This document shows positions 27,773 through 36,552 of a DNA stretch of 63,541 bases, in pieces (within the stretch, counting starts at the first letter, position 1; every line of letters starts with the position of its first letter). The notes below the pieces were generated by a model that made no database searches, had not been told where the DNA came from, and worked only from the letters and a program-made list of their open reading frames with translations. The stretch lies in contig NZ_AWZU01000047.1 of NCBI RefSeq assembly GCF_000472385.1, forward strand, positions 1 through 63,541, read 5' to 3'. This DNA comes from Bradyrhizobium sp. ARR65 (GTDB lineage: Bacteria > Pseudomonadota > Alphaproteobacteria > Rhizobiales > Xanthobacteraceae). A program made the position numbers and the translations under genes.

Positions 27773-27818
27773 GTCTCCTTAGGCCCGGCGACCTCGGCCT
27801 TAAGCCGGGGCCAATGTG

Positions 27819-28038
27819 AGGGTGCGGGTACGCCCGTGATATCGCCAATGATATCACCAAGCTGCCGAAGCACGAGCATGGCGCGCCAGAATGGCACGCG
27901 GCGATCGAGGCGCCGATGCTGGTGGCTGAGCATGGCGGCGATACAATGCTGCCGAGGATCGGGGCCATGCGAGCGCTGTATCCGGGCGATGACGTGCCGG
28001 GGCGTGCAAGAAGCGGGCGAGGAAATATCGGATCGTAA
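27819..28038 (+). pseudogene. Fragment of MSWFIEFDEPIEL-type protein
   Basis: An open frame with no start reads RDIANDITKLPKHEHGAPEW, HAAIEAPMLVAEHGGDTMLP, RIGAMRAL. The pattern matches the C-terminal two thirds of the family at 19877-20128. The N-terminus is lost next to the IS3 remnant. Confidence 0.55.
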
Positions 28039-28206
28039 GATGAGCATTAGACATGCCAGGCGGGGCCAGTCGGCTATTGAACGAGGGCGGCGATCTCGGT
28101 CTCGGACACTTCCGACCTGGCCCCCCGTCAGACGTTCGACCAACGTGGGCGTTATCAGCCCACTTATCGATCTCAACCTGCGAGGAGAGCGCGGCCGAGA
28201 GTACCA

Positions 28207-28407
28207 TCAGCCGGAAGGCGTCGTGTTTGATTTTGTGAATTCGGAATTTTTGGCGGCCTTTTTCCGCGCTCGCCGTTTTTTGGTTGCGGTCTTAAGTGAC
28301 ATCAGCGGCTGCACTTGAGCGTTGAAGGCACTCTTAAGCAATCTCTTGAGACAGTCCTGATATTCGCGTTCGCTAATCCGATCTTTAATTCGATTTTTCT
28401 GTTTCAT
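28207..28407 (-). CDS. Small basic hypothetical protein
   Basis: 66 residues: MKQKNRIKDRISEREYQDCL, KRLLKSAFNAQVQPLMSLKT, then a Lys/Arg-rich end. GGGG about 8 bases upstream of the ATG. No family recognised. Confidence 0.5.
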   Translation of the reverse strand: MKQKNRIKDRISEREYQDCLKRLLKSAFNAQVQPLMSLKTATKKRRARKKAAKNSEFTKSNTTPSG

Positions 28408-28784
28408 CACCGACCCCACTTCGCTATCAAGAGCCTGTTAGGCAAGCCCGCTTTGAGGCAGCGCTGGCCATAAAAATTGGCGGTCGGTTCAAGAGGCAGC
28501 GCAAGAGTTATGGGACGCCTAAGCACCGGAGATGCACGAACTGCGGCCGGAGATACACGAACTGCGGCAGCATTACTGCCTGATAACGCCGATGGCCGTG
28601 AGCATTGCGCACCCGCCGGTTGAACTGCGCGCCGGCCTCGCTGGATGAGTATCTTCCAGCCTCGTTTGCATGCCCACTTATTCTTGCTGAAATTTTAGAT
28701 GCGAGCCTCGCTGAGAGATGCTTCTCGGGGCTGCACAGGCGTTTTTTCGTTTTTCGCTGCGGTAGATCCGTTCGGTGATCATCC

Positions 28785-29117
28785 ATTTTGTTGGTCGAAG
28801 ACGATCTGGAGCTTCGGGAAGCTATGTCAGGCATGCTTCAAGAACTCGGGCATCGCGTGAGCCGAGGCTGGTAGGTAGCGATTATGCGGTCACAGCCGAA
28901 TACGACCTAGCCATTCTCGATATCAACATCGCTGCTATCGCATCGATCGAGTCTAGTGCAAAGGCGGCGACGGCCCATCCTGTTGATCACTGAGTACAGC
29001 ACACGTTGGCTTCCGTTTCTATTTCGAGGACACGCCGTCATGGCAAAGCCTGTTGCGATCGAGAAAGTAACCGAAGCGATCGAAGAGATCGGCTGCCAGA
29101 CTGCGCCGGACGAATGA
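28785..29117 (+). pseudogene. CheY-like receiver domain, broken by frameshifts
   Basis: Three frames together rebuild a receiver domain: ILLVEDDLELREAMSGMLQE (N-terminal acidic cluster), then AEYDLAILDINIA (acceptor Asp strand) and RPILLITEYSTRWLP, VMAKPVAIEKVTEAIEEI (Thr/Lys region). No start codon remains and at least two indels lie between the pieces. Confidence 0.6.
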
Positions 29118-29205
29118 AAATTGCCATCCGAGGCGACAGTCTCCGAGGGCATCCGGATCGCATAGGACTGGATGCATCCGCTGCACCTGATCTCGTCGTC
29201 GCCTT

Positions 29206-29350
29206 GTAGCCGACCGCGCGTGAAATCCCGCACGCGAACTGCAGTCCAGCCAAGTTCAGCCATCAACTTGGCAAGGTGCCGATAAGTGCCCGCCGTGCGC
29301 TGGCGCTGTGGCTCCTCCAGGATGTCCATCAGAGTTTGCGTGCTGACCCG
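29206..29350 (-). pseudogene. Fragment of a conserved hypothetical protein
   Basis: RVSTQTLMDILEEPQRQRTA, GTYRHLAKLMAELGWTAVRV, RDFTRGR. This resembles the middle of a small Bradyrhizobium protein with a LMxILxxPQRxRT motif. Upstream, at 29341-29350, the sequence becomes antisense to a HemA fragment, so the gene has been cut there. The open frame continues to 28907 without further similarity. Confidence 0.5.
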
Positions 29351-29587
29351 CAGCAGTGCAGGGAAGCGAGCGACGTTCTGCTCACTGACCAGAGCATCTA
29401 CATCCAGGCGATCAATTATGCGACAGGTCCCCGCGGGACTGAGCGGCTGCGCATCACACCCACGCGCTATCACGACGATGCGCTGATCGACGTTCTGGCC
29501 GAAGCGCTGGTCGATGTATGGGACGGCTCGGGTTGCCATGCAACACCCACTCGCGGCAGAGCGACCCACTTTGCGCGGCAGCATTAG
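29342..29587 (+). pseudogene. hemA: 5-aminolevulinate synthase C-terminal fragment
   Basis: About 75 residues match the C-terminal domain of HemA: ADPQQCREASDVLLTDQSIY, IQAINYATGPRGTERLRITP, RYHDDALIDVLAEALVDVW. The Gly-Thr-Glu-Arg-Leu-Arg-Ile-Thr-Pro core is nearly invariant in this family. The whole N-terminal PLP domain, including the catalytic Lys, is absent. It cannot be an active enzyme; a full hemA is expected elsewhere. Confidence 0.85.
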
Positions 29588-29930
29588 AGACGGCCGACCT
29601 TTGTGGGTCGCTTGCTGCCAAAGCTCGCCGTTTTGTCGCTCGACTTCGGCGCCCATTCTCATCGCGGGGACGCCGGCCATGAATCAGACTATCCCGATTG
29701 CTGAATGCGACTCTCTCTCGGTACGATGGCGCGATACCGGCGTGCGATGGCCTCCGCCGTGGTGATGAGATAACCATATGCCAACGGCACGGAATGTTGG
29801 GAGTCGCAGCAGAACCGGACTCACGCGCCGGCAGTTGCAAGAAAAGGTCGCCGGCCGCTCACTGCTGGGCCGTTCGCCCGGCATAGTTGCCGCAGGTAGG
29901 GTTCACAGAAATTTCACTTCTGAGCCTGTG

Positions 29931-30152
29931 CTAGCGGGCGGGCGACAGAAAGGAGTCCCTTGGTGAAGCAGCCAAAGACCTGCGCTGAACCTCAGGATAT
30001 GATTCATCCGGGCTCATATCAGCCTCGCGGTGGCCGTAAGCCGCGCAGATGAACCTGGGCTCGTCATCGGACAGGCGGACGTCATCTTCCCGTTGATCGC
30101 CGCCAAGCCGGATCCAGTGGCGCGGGCCTGCTGGCGCGGGAAATAGCTGCAC
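29931..30152 (-). CDS. Zinc-ribbon-type small protein, probably degenerate
   Basis: 73 codons from GTG. The central text PRHWIRLGGDQREDDVRLSD, DEPRFICAAYGHREADM fits a zinc-ribbon family I recall from rhizobia, in which CxxCG follows RF(V/I). Here the second Cys is Tyr, so metal binding is doubtful. Confidence 0.5.
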   Translation of the reverse strand: MQLFPAPAGPRHWIRLGGDQREDDVRLSDDEPRFICAAYGHREADMSPDESYPEVQRRSLAASPRDSFLSPAR

Positions 30153-30199
30153 CGCGCAACACTTAGGTGTAGTCTACAGTGCGAAAGGAAGGCGCGGCG

Positions 30200-30439
30200 A
30201 TGCCCAGGGAGAACTACGTCGCCAAGCAGCTTCGGATTGGCGAGCGCCTGACGCGCGCGATGGCCAACGCCCACATGGATCGCAGCGAGCTTGCCACACT
30301 GACGGGCTACTGTGAGGCGCAGATCGTGCGCTGGGAGCGCGGTCGCGCGCCGCTGTACCCGACCGAGCTGATAAGACTGTGTCATGCGCTCGACGTGATG
30401 CCAGAGTGGCTGCTCTGCTGGGAGCGCCGCGGCCACTGA
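30200..30439 (+). CDS. XRE-family helix-turn-helix regulator
   Basis: 79 residues forming a single HTH domain: LRIGERLTRAMANAHMDRSE, LATLTGYCEAQIVRWERGRA, then LIRLCHALDVMPEWLLC. The R-W-E-R-G recognition motif is typical of phage-type repressors and toxin-antitoxin antitoxins. ATG 30200 or an in-frame GTG at 30179. No toxin partner is visible beside it; the next gene is a secreted Gly/Tyr-rich protein. Confidence 0.85.
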   Translation: MPRENYVAKQLRIGERLTRAMANAHMDRSELATLTGYCEAQIVRWERGRAPLYPTELIRLCHALDVMPEWLLCWERRGH

Positions 30440-30496
30440 TCATGCTCCGAATCCGTGAAGCATCCGTGTCGAAGGCACCAAAAGACGGAGGGAAAC

Positions 30497-30925
30497 ATGC
30501 CTGGTTTCAGATTGGCTTTCGTATGCGCATTCGCCGGAGTGTTGATGGCCTGCAATGTCGCTTCGCTCCATGCAGCTCCATTGCCGACCAACGTGATTGC
30601 GATGAAATCGATGGTTGCGGACAGCTCGATTAGGGTCCGCTGGCGCGGCGGCGGTTCGGGATACAGAGGTTTTGGAGGAGGTTGGGGTTGGGGAGCGGGA
30701 GCGTTGGCTGGCGCCATCATCGGCGGCGCGATTGCGAGCAGCGCTTACGGATACTATGGCGGTCCTTATTACGGCGGCGACTATTCAGACCCCAGCTACT
30801 ATCCGGCATATCTCGGCTATGGTCCCTATTACGATTACGGCCCTTGGCAAGCAATCCAGGAACCCGGGGCCGCCCGCTTCTATAGGCCTTACGGGTACGG
30901 TTGGCGGCCCTGGGGGTATTGGTAA
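30497..30925 (+). CDS. Secreted Gly/Tyr-rich protein
   Basis: 142 residues. Signal sequence MPGFRLAFVCAFAGVLMACN; the LMAC could serve as a lipobox, or cleavage may follow LHA. A Gly/Trp-rich middle (RGFGGGWGWGAGALAGAIIG) forms a glycine-zipper-like span. The C-terminus is rich in Tyr, Gly and Pro (YYGGPYYGGDYSDPSYYPAY). GGAGGG before ATG 30497. Outer-envelope or matrix association is inferred from composition. Confidence 0.82.
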   Translation: MPGFRLAFVCAFAGVLMACNVASLHAAPLPTNVIAMKSMVADSSIRVRWRGGGSGYRGFGGGWGWGAGALAGAIIGGAIASSAYGYYGGPYYGGDYSDPSYYPAYLGYGPYYDYGPWQAIQEPGAARFYRPYGYGWRPWGYW

Positions 30926-31215
30926 CAGCAGGGCTTCTGATCGCAGCCCAAGGCGTGCGCCCTCGAGAGCGTCGGAGCCAAATTCTTCGATGAAAACCAA
31001 CGCGCGTAGGGGTTCTCGGCGGAACTTCCGAGGGCGGTAGATCTTCGCCAAACGCGAACGCATCGATCACGCGTAAGAGGAGTCGGGTTTTCCCGGGTAT
31101 AGCCTTGATAGGCCACACTCGGTCCCTCAGCAGGTTTGAGCGAATGGGATCGGCTCCGGCCTCGTAAACGGACGTTCACGAGCGACGGTCGGCGTCCGCA
31201 CCACGCGGTTAGCCG

Positions 31216-31371
31216 TTAGCCGCGTTCGATGATCTTGGCGCCCGGGTAGACCCGGCGGGCGTACGCAACGACCAGCGCCCGATCCTGAGTCTCCAAGAAC
31301 GGAGTTCGGATCTGACAGGACCCGACGATGAGGTGCCACAAGCCATTAAGCTTCTGGATAATGACGTTCAT
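31216..31371 (-). CDS. 51-residue hypothetical protein
   Basis: MNVIIQKLNGLWHLIVGSCQ, then TQDRALVVAYARRVYPGAKI. A compact alpha/beta pattern with a GGAGGA upstream at some distance. No family recognised with certainty. Confidence 0.58.
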   Translation of the reverse strand: MNVIIQKLNGLWHLIVGSCQIRTPFLETQDRALVVAYARRVYPGAKIIERG

Positions 31372-31605
31372 GTCATGGTTCCTCCGCCGCCTGAGAGGTG
31401 TTGCGGACGACTTAACGCGGCCGATTTTGTGTGCACATAAACGAGCGTTACATGTCCTGATCCAATCGTGCGGGCAAACGCGAACAGACTGGCGCACGGA
31501 CGCAGAAATTAGTGCTATGGTCGCGGGGTAGGGACAGGAGGGGTAAAGCCGATCCCAAACCAACGCCGCCTCATGCTGCACCTGCAGATACGTTTCGCGG
31601 TGCTG

Positions 31606-31800
31606 TTATTCCACCCGGTCCTCAGATTCGCTTGCAGCCGACCGAGCCAGTACCTTCGCGTCGGCGCGCGCGGCCTTCTCGGCCAGCCGCTCATAGTCCT
31701 CAGCAAGCGTCTTAAGCTGGCTCGCAACGTGTTGGTCGGTCATCGATTGGGCCGCCCGGAGTATAGTCCGTGCTGTGTCCAAATATTCTTTGCTCAGCAT
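31606..31800 (-). CDS. Small helical hypothetical protein
   Basis: 64 residues: MLSKEYLDTARTILRAAQSM, TDQHVASQLKTLAEDYERLA, then a charged tail. Two helices with TPR-like spacing. GGAGG five bases before ATG 31800 decides the start. Widespread small rhizobial family by recollection. Confidence 0.75.
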   Translation of the reverse strand: MLSKEYLDTARTILRAAQSMTDQHVASQLKTLAEDYERLAEKAARADAKVLARSAASESEDRVE

Positions 31801-32152
31801 TTCGCCTCCACGATCCCAGTTCGAACGGCATGATGTCGTCGAGCTACAACCAATCACAGAGAGGCGGACTGTACCATTGCACAGGCGTTCATTAGTCCCT
31901 TACATTCGTTTGAGAGGAGGATACTTAGGTTTAGCACCTATCCTCCAAACGCCTGATCGAACCTTTCAATTTGACGTGTGGGGTCATTGATCGCGTTTTG
32001 CCGGCCCTTTGCGTCTGCCAAGGGATGAAGTGAACTTTTTTCAGATTGCCCGATGCCGACGCTGACGCCCCTGAACGTAGGGTGCGACCGTTGCATGCCT
32101 TTTGAAGGTCCGGCCTGTCCAGACGACGCACGGCTCGCAGGAGGGCAGGGAT

Positions 32153-32420
32153 GTGAAATTCGTAACAGGTTTGCTCGCGCCGGGTCTGTTGCTGATGAAC
32201 GTGGGAGCGAGCCATGCGGTCGTCTGTATCTCGGGTGATCACGGAGGCCGCATCGATACCTACCTCGAAAAATTCGTACAGCTTGCGCACTACCGGCGAA
32301 ACCGTGATCATCGACGGTTTCTGTCTCTCGGTCTGCACCATTGTCCCAGCTTCGGTTCCTCACGACCAGATCTGTGTGACTCCGCGCGCGACGCTCGGCT
32401 TCCACCCAGCGTATGAACAC
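32153..32420 (+). pseudogene. Secreted ClpP/SppA-like protein, frameshifted
   Basis: A GTG start with AGGAGGGCAGGG upstream gives a signal peptide (VKFVTGLLAPGLLLMNVGAS) and SGDHGGRIDTYLEKFVQ. After a shift near 32280 the next frame has TGETVIIDGFCLSVCTIVPA and RATLGFHPAYE. The DGxCxSxCT motif with its Ser fits a ClpP/S49-like fold found in rhizobial secreted proteins. Similarity fades after 32410. Confidence 0.58.
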
Positions 32421-33060
32421 CTCGATGGAATTTTGCATCGCGGACGACGGCACCAAGGCTATTCTCTCGTGCTGCTGCGGGCGGAGGGCAACGGGGATCA
32501 CGGTCTCAATTCAGTCGCAGCCCAGTCTGATCCTTTGCAAGCTTTGGCGGTTCGCTTCAGTCGTGATTTCTCTTGTATCTGGATCGTCAATGTTGAGATC
32601 GCATTCCGCTCAGGTGTGCAGCCCAGTGAATGGAATCGTCACTAATATCTTACTTCGAGAGGGAGACTACGCGCGGGAAAGGCGCCGCCAACGGCAAGAA
32701 CGGCGAGAACGGAACTCTATTTCAGGGAATGCGCGCCGATCTTGAGGCGAGCTTCTTTGGATTGATCGGTGGAGCTTCGGTACGGCCTGGCCTTGGTGGC
32801 TCTTCGCCACGATCCATTTGAGAGGCCTTCCTCCCCCAAAACCAACTGCGTGTCTGCCTCAACAGATGGCACGATCCCGCGGCGCCTGTCCTTTAAAGCG
32901 CCGGCCCCCTGCAGGGCGGGCGCGCGAACGTCCGTGGCTCAAGGTCAAAAAGCACCGCCGTCCGGCTGTGGGTGCGGGTGCTCGAGAAATACAGACGATA
33001 GACGGGAGCCACCAGCGAACGCTACGCTGAGCGGCCCAAAGCTTCTCGAGCGCCTGGCTC
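32421..33060. other. No supported gene
   Basis: Long overlapping frames in several registers (32413-32745, 32769-33518) show no domain and no consistent start signal. Confidence 0.45.
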
Positions 33061-33444
33061 ATGCCGCGGAAATTGAAAACCTACGTGACGTCGCTAGGCT
33101 TCTTCGATCAGGCGGTCGCGGCGCCGTCGATGAAGGCCGCCTTGGATGCCTGGGGCGCCCAAGGCAAGCCTCTTTCACGAAGGTGTTGCGAAGGAGACGG
33201 ACGATCCCGATGTCGTCTCCGCAGCGATGGCCCACCCTGGCATCGTTCTCCGCGTCCCGTCGGATCGACTGGGCCGTTCAGGGAGCACACCGAGCTGCCC
33301 TCGCACTTGCTCGGCGGCAAGCGGAGACCGGAGAAGCTTCGCGCGAAGCCGAAGCGCGCTGCGCCTTCCAAGATCGACCGACAAGAACGCCCGCAAGGCA
33401 GCACTGGAATTCGAGGCGCCGCGACGGCGACCGCTGGGTGGTAA
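33061..33444 (+). pseudogene. TolA-like coiled-coil protein, multiply frameshifted
   Basis: MPRKLKTYVTSLGFFDQAVA, APSMKAALDAWGA opens the frame. The next frame gives LFHEGVAKETDDPDVVSAAM and AHPGIVLRVP; the first frame resumes with STGPFREHTELPS and EKLRAKPKRAAPSKID; the other returns with DKNARKAALEFEA. The order matches a protein I recall as 'cell envelope biogenesis protein TolA' in Bradyrhizobium. The long C-terminal coiled coil is lost. Confidence 0.65.
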
Positions 33445-33669
33445 ACCTGTCCAGCGCGCAAACACCGTTTGGCAGGTCCGGTTTCGGCCGCGAAGCCGAC
33501 CGCCAATGCTCCGTCTGAGCCTTTCAGTTCGTGACCCAATCCACTCTTTAGTCCGTGACGGCATCCCGCAGTCCGGTGAAGCCCCTTCACGTACACCTGC
33601 AAGGCCTATGTCTGGTTTGTCTTGAGCATGCCGATAGGTGTGCGGCAGTCGTTAGCGAGAGGTCTTCCG

Positions 33670-34020
33670 ATGACGATCGCACTCAACACACCATCGTCCC
33701 TGCCCGCGACAAGACGGCAGCGGCGCAATTTTCGCGCGCATTTTTGACCTCCATGCCGATCCGAAAGGCCGTTTCGCGCCGCTGCTTATCAACGACACAC
33801 GCTCCTTTTCGACGACGACGAGGAATTCGAGAGCCACCACTACGTCTTCCACGTCAGCGATGTCGAGTTCGATGCCATCATCGGCCGCATTCGCGAAGCG
33901 AAGCTCGCCCATGGCAGCGCACCGTGGAGCCTCGATGACAGTAAGCTCAACGACTGGAACGGCGACTATGTTCGCGACCCTGATGGCCATGTACTCGAAA
34001 TCATGACCGCACCGCAGTGA
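33670..34020 (+). pseudogene. VOC-family (glyoxalase/bleomycin resistance-like) protein, three frame changes
   Basis: Starts MTIALN. In changing frames it continues as HTIVPARDKTAAAQF, FARIFDLHADPKGRFAPLLI, DDDEEFESHHYVFHVSDVEF, LAHGSAPWSLDDSKLNDWNG and RDPDGHVLEIMTAPQ. The His and Glu positions of the VOC metal site are still recognisable. Start and stop share a frame while the middle is shifted. Confidence 0.72.
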
Positions 34021-34443
34021 GCTTCAACCCCTCGGCTGCAGTGATGAGGTAATGAAGTAAATTATCGTTGCGCAGTGCGCGTCAGTCAGGCCCTGTGCCC
34101 ATCGGCGAAGTGCCACTCAATATCCGATTTCGCTATCCAGCGGCGTTATGCTCCACATAGGTTGCGCGCGGCCGACGAACCAGATAACGCCACACCATGA
34201 AATTTGTCGCCATGGTGCCCATTCGCCGATCCTGACGCTGCTGCGCGCAAGCTATCGAAATCGCAAAGTCCACTCCGGCCGTGCAGGAGTCGTAGAGCCT
34301 GCCAGTATGATATCGCCCGACCGAAGGTCACTGGTCACAGAGCGCTTTCGCAAACGTCGCAATTGTTTCCTCATTTTGAGCCTCTCCCGAAGCTGGTCTG
34401 TGCTAAAGACGATCTCCGACCGCAACGGCCGTGGAGATCGCGG
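34021..34443. other. Intergenic stretch, no supported gene
   Basis: Only short frames on both strands, with no recognisable content. Confidence 0.45.
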
Positions 34444-34635
34444 ATGAGAAAGAGGGATGTCCTGCTTGGCCTGCGGGACTTAATGGAGAGGCAGCACGGT
34501 GACAAGCTCGTCGCGTACCGCCTTACCATTCAGCCCAGCATTAAAGGCATGCGACAAGGAACAGAGGCGCTGCCGCATAGGTACCTGCCGACGCTCGACA
34601 GACGGCACGTGGACGGCAGTGAAAGGAGCCTATAA
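34444..34635 (+). CDS. Small hypothetical protein, weak
   Basis: 63 codons: MRKRDVLLGLRDLMERQHGD, KLVAYRLTIQPSIKGMRQGT. A GGAG lies about eight bases upstream. It ends 23 bases before the first DUF5132 gene. Confidence 0.4.
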   Translation: MRKRDVLLGLRDLMERQHGDKLVAYRLTIQPSIKGMRQGTEALPHRYLPTLDRRHVDGSERSL

Positions 34636-34658
34636 GATGAAGCCAGAAGGAGCGTTCG

Positions 34659-34949
34659 ATGAGTGCTCTGGAAGACGTATTTAAAGGCGGCAATATCGCG
34701 ACAAGCCTTGGAGTGGCGATCGGCGCGGGCGTCATTGCTCCTATGATCATGTCGCTATTGCGTCCTTTGGCGAGATCTTCTGCCAAAGCAGGAGTTATCA
34801 CCCGCGGCCGGGGAACAGCTGCGCTCGCGGAACGGAAGGAGCGGACCAGCGATGTAGTAGCCGAGGCTGGACCTACCGGGGAGCCGACGGCCCCACGGGC
34901 CTCCAAGTCCGCGAAGAGAACCAAAAGATCGAAGCGCAAGGCGGGCTGA
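34659..34949 (+). CDS. DUF5132 domain protein, copy 1
   Basis: 96 residues. N-terminal SALEDVFKGGNIATSLGVAI followed by a hydrophobic span (GAGVIAPMIMSLLRPLARS), typical of DUF5132. The C-terminus is diverged and strongly basic (KSAKRTKRSKRKAG), unlike copy 2. AGAAGGAG before the ATG. A membrane-associated protein of unknown role. Confidence 0.85.
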   Translation: MSALEDVFKGGNIATSLGVAIGAGVIAPMIMSLLRPLARSSAKAGVITRGRGTAALAERKERTSDVVAEAGPTGEPTAPRASKSAKRTKRSKRKAG

Positions 34950-35044
34950 AGCCGTCTCGGCTAATGTTCCAACCTGTTTCCTTTTCAATCGGTTCGTGAT
35001 TGCGGCCCAACGCTATTCAGCGAACTGGAGCAGAGGAGCGTACG

Positions 35045-35320
35045 ATGGCTATTCTGGAAGACGCATTCAAAGGCGGCAATATCGTTACTGGCATTGGTCT
35101 TGTGATCGGGGTGGCCGTAATCGCTCCGGTCATCATCCCCATGTTGCGGCCCATTGCGAAATCGCTCATCAAGGCCGGCGTCATCGCCTACGAGCAGGGA
35201 CGAGTCGCTGTCGCCGAATTAAGCGAGCAAGCGACCGACGTGATGGCGGAGGCGCGGTCTGAACTCGCAGAAGCCGGGCATGCCACGGCTGAGGGTGCTA
35301 CGGAGGGCACTGCTCATTAG
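35045..35320 (+). CDS. DUF5132 domain protein, copy 2
   Basis: 91 residues. MAILEDAFKGGNIVTGIGLV, IGVAVIAPVIIPMLRPIAKS, then a soluble acidic tail (VAELSEQATDVMAEARSELA). Good AGAGGAG site before ATG 35045. It is a tandem paralogue of the gene 95 bases upstream and keeps the standard family tail. Confidence 0.88.
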   Translation: MAILEDAFKGGNIVTGIGLVIGVAVIAPVIIPMLRPIAKSLIKAGVIAYEQGRVAVAELSEQATDVMAEARSELAEAGHATAEGATEGTAH

Positions 35321-35548
35321 ATCCGTTGCTCGCTGGCCATTAAATGATCGACACACGACGGATCATTGCGATCCGGCACGACGCACCGGCTATAAGCGGC
35401 CATACGCTGGCACGTTCCCCCGTGATAGCGCCATCTTAGGGAGCGTGGTTGATCTGCCCGCGCAGCCGGACAACAATCTGCGGCCGCCGTACTTCCGGCT
35501 GTTCGCTCGATAGGCCTGCAGTTCTGCCGCAAGGGCCTGAGCAGACCT

Positions 35549-35570
35549 GACACACACACTCTCTCTCTCT
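35549..35570 (+). repeat. CA/CT dinucleotide tract
   Basis: A run of CA repeats followed by CT repeats, unusual in this GC-rich sequence. Confidence 0.8.
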
Positions 35571-35622
35571 GGGCAGAAGTCCCCCCAGCATACTGCGTTG
35601 GGTCATTGCACCCGGTTCAAGC

Positions 35623-35851
35623 ATGGCGCGGCGGGTGCTCCAGCTTCGCGACCACCTCGATCACGACGTCCTCCCGGCGGGCCATCCGATCCAATCGGCG
35701 GGGTCTGATCGAGATTGACACCCCGCGGCTCGAGGCAGCAGCATGTTATTGCTACAAAGCCATGTGCCGCAGAATCGATCGTATGGTGTTGTCGGCACGA
35801 AGCAAGTTTTGCAGTTACGCCGCGCCGCGTGGACAGACTCCACTAGCGTGA
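35623..35851 (+). pseudogene. Small protein remnant, frameshifted
   Basis: ATG 35623 gives MARRVLQLRDHLDHDVLPAG, HPIQSAGSD; a second frame continues GLIEIDTPRLEAAACYCYKA, MCRRIDRMV. Both halves look coding. Family not known to me. Confidence 0.38.
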
Positions 35852-35996
35852 TCCCATTTTATCCCAAGCCCAAGTTGGACCAAGCGCAGCGGGAAGCGAA
35901 CCAACGAGGCGATTAGGTGGTGGGCAAGAGGCCATGCACGGAATTGAAGGGCCAACGCATTCTCGTCATTCCCCCAACGCACGGCGCCTCGCCCCG

Positions 35997-36245
35997 ATGG
36001 ACCGATATTTCGTGCAACGGTGGGAGAAGATTCGCGGTGCTATCGAGAAGACAATTAGGCAGCGGAGCGCTGCGCAAGAATTATACCGAGGTACGCCTTT
36101 CTCATCGAAAGGGATCGAACGAATATCCAGATTGTGGGTGATTGGAGATCGACGGTTACTGGTGAACGCAGGCGCGAGCCGGACTGGATGCTGCCGCCGT
36201 GCGGCCCGGACGTGTCGCCGCAATTACGCTGGTACCCTGTTGTAA
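35997..36245 (+). CDS. Small hypothetical protein, weak
   Basis: 82 codons. The first 50 residues are protein-like (MDRYFVQRWEKIRGAIEKTI, RQRSAAQELYRGTPFSSKGI); the Arg/Cys-rich rest is doubtful. No ribosome-binding site seen. Confidence 0.33.
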   Translation: MDRYFVQRWEKIRGAIEKTIRQRSAAQELYRGTPFSSKGIERISRLWVIGDRRLLVNAGASRTGCCRRAARTCRRNYAGTLL

Positions 36246-36552
36246 CTCTTTTTCAATTGATCGCATCGCTTGCCACCCATGCAAGCTCGAGCATTGAATC
36301 GCACAGCCCGCGAGAAGTCGCCGCGCCGCACGGATGGAGGCCCTTGCGGGCTGGCCAGCTATGGGACGGCATCGGCGCGGCGAGCACCGCGAGGATCAAT
36401 TGATCTCGCATCTAGCACGTCAAGGACGCCGGCGGCATCGTAGTGAAGATGTCGCTCGACGAGACGACGGAGAAAATCCTGCGCGACGCCCCGTGTGGCA
36501 GCCGCGCCGGCCGGCGCAGCGGCCGGACCGCCAGGCTGATGAGTGACCGCGT

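Noticed and set aside
32769..33518. 249-codon plus frame
   Set aside because: It overlaps the TolA-like remnant in a frame that carries only part of the conserved text; the rest is Arg/Ser-rich noise.
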